Shown one piece after another: positions 6,855 through 8,080 of a DNA stretch of 8,080 nucleotides. The DNA comes from Candidatus Zhuqueibacterota bacterium (GTDB taxonomy: Bacteria; Zhuqueibacterota; Zhuqueibacteria; Oceanimicrobiales; Oceanimicrobiaceae). The translations under genes were made by a program, and so were the position numbers. Each line of letters begins with the position of its first letter. Position 1 is the stretch's first letter. The DNA lies in assembly GCA_011775825.1 (NCBI GenBank), contig JAABYK010000375.1, forward strand, positions 1 through 8,080, read 5' to 3'. A model generated the notes under the pieces. That model was not told where the DNA came from, ran no database searches, and saw nothing but the letters and a program-made list of their open reading frames with translations.

Positions 6855-8080
6855 ATGCCCGGAATTGCCGGAATATTAAGCAAAATACCTCTGGAGAGAA
6901 ATGAAGAGCACCTGCATCGGATGATAGATTGTATGATGCATGAGCCTTTTTATACCTCAGGTACCTATATCAATCATCAACTGGGGCTTTTCACCGGATG
7001 GGTGTGTCACCGGGGCTCATTTTCTGACTGCATGCCCGTAGTAAATGAAAAAAAGGACCTGTTCCTGCTGTTCTCGGGGGAGAATTTTGCAGACAAGGAA
7101 GTGACTGATCGGCTCAAAAAGAATGGTCACGAATTTGACCCCTCAAATGCAAGTTATTTGATCCATCTGTATGAGGAGGAAGGAGACGGGTTCCTACAGC
7201 TATTGAATGGCTGGTTTCATGGCCTTCTGGTAGATCTTCGGCAATATAAGGCGGTTCTCTTCAATGACCGATACGGGATGCAGAGAATCTATTACCATGA
7301 AAGCAAAGACGCGTTTGTGTTCGCGTCTGAAGCGAAATCACTGCTCGCGATTCTACCTGAATTAAAACAAATCGATCCGGATAGTTTCGGTGAATTCTTC
7401 AGTTGCGGCTGTGTCTTGCAAAACCGAACCTTGTTTTCTAATGTTTTTCTGCTGCCCGGGGGCTCCGCGTGGACATTTGGGAAAGACGGAGGTGTCAAAA
7501 AGGATCACTATTTCAAGCCGACCGTTTGGGAAAATCAACCTGCCTTAGAGAAGGAAGTATTCTATCAGCGACTGAAAGAAACATTTTCGAATATCTTGCC
7601 GCGATACTTCCATTCGAAACAACCGATCGCAATGTCTCTGACCGGTGGTCTGGATACACGCATGATCTTGGCAACGAGAAACGATCATACTGATGCATTG
7701 CCATGTTATACGTTTGGCGGTATGCATCGTGATTCATACGATGTTAAAGTTGCCCGCAAAATTGCGGATGCCTGTCAGCAAACGCATCAGGTTTTGCGGC
7801 TTGATGAAAAGTTTCTGTCCGATTTTCCGAATTTGGCCGAAAAGACGGTGTATATTACAGACGGAAGCCTTGGTGTAAACGGATCGCCTGAGCTATACAT
7901 CAACAGATTGGCAAGAGAAATTACCCCCATTCGTATGACCGGCAACTATGGCAGCGAGGTGCTGCGAAGTGTCCGAGCATTCAAACCCGACCCCCAAAAT
8001 AAAAAGTTCTTGGATCCTGATTTTATGCAGTATGTGCAAAATGCCGAAAGAACTTTTGCCGACATCAGCAAGGGACACAG
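6855..8080 (+). CDS. Asparagine synthase-like amidotransferase lacking the glutaminase cysteine (3' partial)
   Basis: The frame stays open for 408 codons to the window edge; full family members have roughly 550-650 residues. The N-terminus MPGIAGIL aligns with the class II glutaminase start MCGIAG, but proline replaces the catalytic cysteine. The usual HRGPD motif is also absent, although a segment like FNGEIYN survives as LFSGENFAD. The C-terminal synthetase half keeps a PP-loop, SLTGGLDTR (261-269), with the family pattern SGGLDS, followed by PCYTFGG. So ATP-dependent carboxylate activation may be intact while glutamine hydrolysis is not. Relatives in O-antigen loci, such as WbpS, are thought to amidate uronic acids. 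With a uronic acid pathway at the start of this window, uronamide formation from free ammonia or another amine is a fair inference, not shown. Confidence 0.85.
   Translation, partial: MPGIAGILSKIPLERNEEHLHRMIDCMMHEPFYTSGTYINHQLGLFTGWVCHRGSFSDCMPVVNEKKDLFLLFSGENFADKEVTDRLKKNGHEFDPSNASYLIHLYEEEGDGFLQLLNGWFHGLLVDLRQYKAVLFNDRYGMQRIYYHESKDAFVFASEAKSLLAILPELKQIDPDSFGEFFSCGCVLQNRTLFSNVFLLPGGSAWTFGKDGGVKKDHYFKPTVWENQPALEKEVFYQRLKETFSNILPRYFHSKQPIAMSLTGGLDTRMILATRNDHTDALPCYTFGGMHRDSYDVKVARKIADACQQTHQVLRLDEKFLSDFPNLAEKTVYITDGSLGVNGSPELYINRLAREITPIRMTGNYGSEVLRSVRAFKPDPQNKKFLDPDFMQYVQNAERTFADISKGH

Overview
This window is an interior piece of a Gram-negative-type surface-polysaccharide (O-antigen or exopolysaccharide) biosynthesis locus. 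All eight genes lie on the + strand, are closely spaced or overlapping, and look like one long transcription unit. Both ends are cut: the first gene lacks its N-terminus and the last its C-terminus. The organism cannot be named from the sequence. Moderate and uneven GC, Shine-Dalgarno-led genes and wlb/wbp-type sugar genes suggest a proteobacterium or a related Gram-negative lineage. No rRNA, tRNA, CRISPR array, insertion sequence or origin is seen.

Region 1 (1-2587) makes the sugar donor. It holds a Gfo/Idh/MocA dehydrogenase of the WlbA/WbpB type, a left-handed beta-helix acetyltransferase and a PLP-dependent DegT/DnrJ/EryC1 aminotransferase of the WlbC/WbpE type. Together they would oxidise C3 of UDP-GlcNAcA, transaminate it and acetylate the new amine, giving UDP-GlcNAc(3NAc)A. 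The 6-dehydrogenase that makes UDP-GlcNAcA and any 2-epimerase are not in the window and may lie upstream.

Region 2 (2623-5888) is assembly and modification. Two family 2 glycosyltransferases flank a 404-residue protein predicted to be an (alpha/alpha) toroid of the VpsJ-like or C5-epimerase-like kind. Between that protein and the second glycosyltransferase, a 125-base gap contains what appears to be the N-terminal stump of a YdjC-like carbohydrate deacetylase, stopped after 34 codons.

Region 3 (5885-8080) is decoration. A FemAB/GNAT-like acyltransferase is translationally coupled to the second glycosyltransferase. It is followed by an asparagine-synthase homologue whose catalytic N-terminal cysteine is replaced by proline while the ATP-binding loop is kept. 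A natural but unproven reading is that region 1 makes a di-N-acetylated uronic acid, the glycosyltransferases insert it, and the last genes acylate or amidate it, for example to a uronamide.
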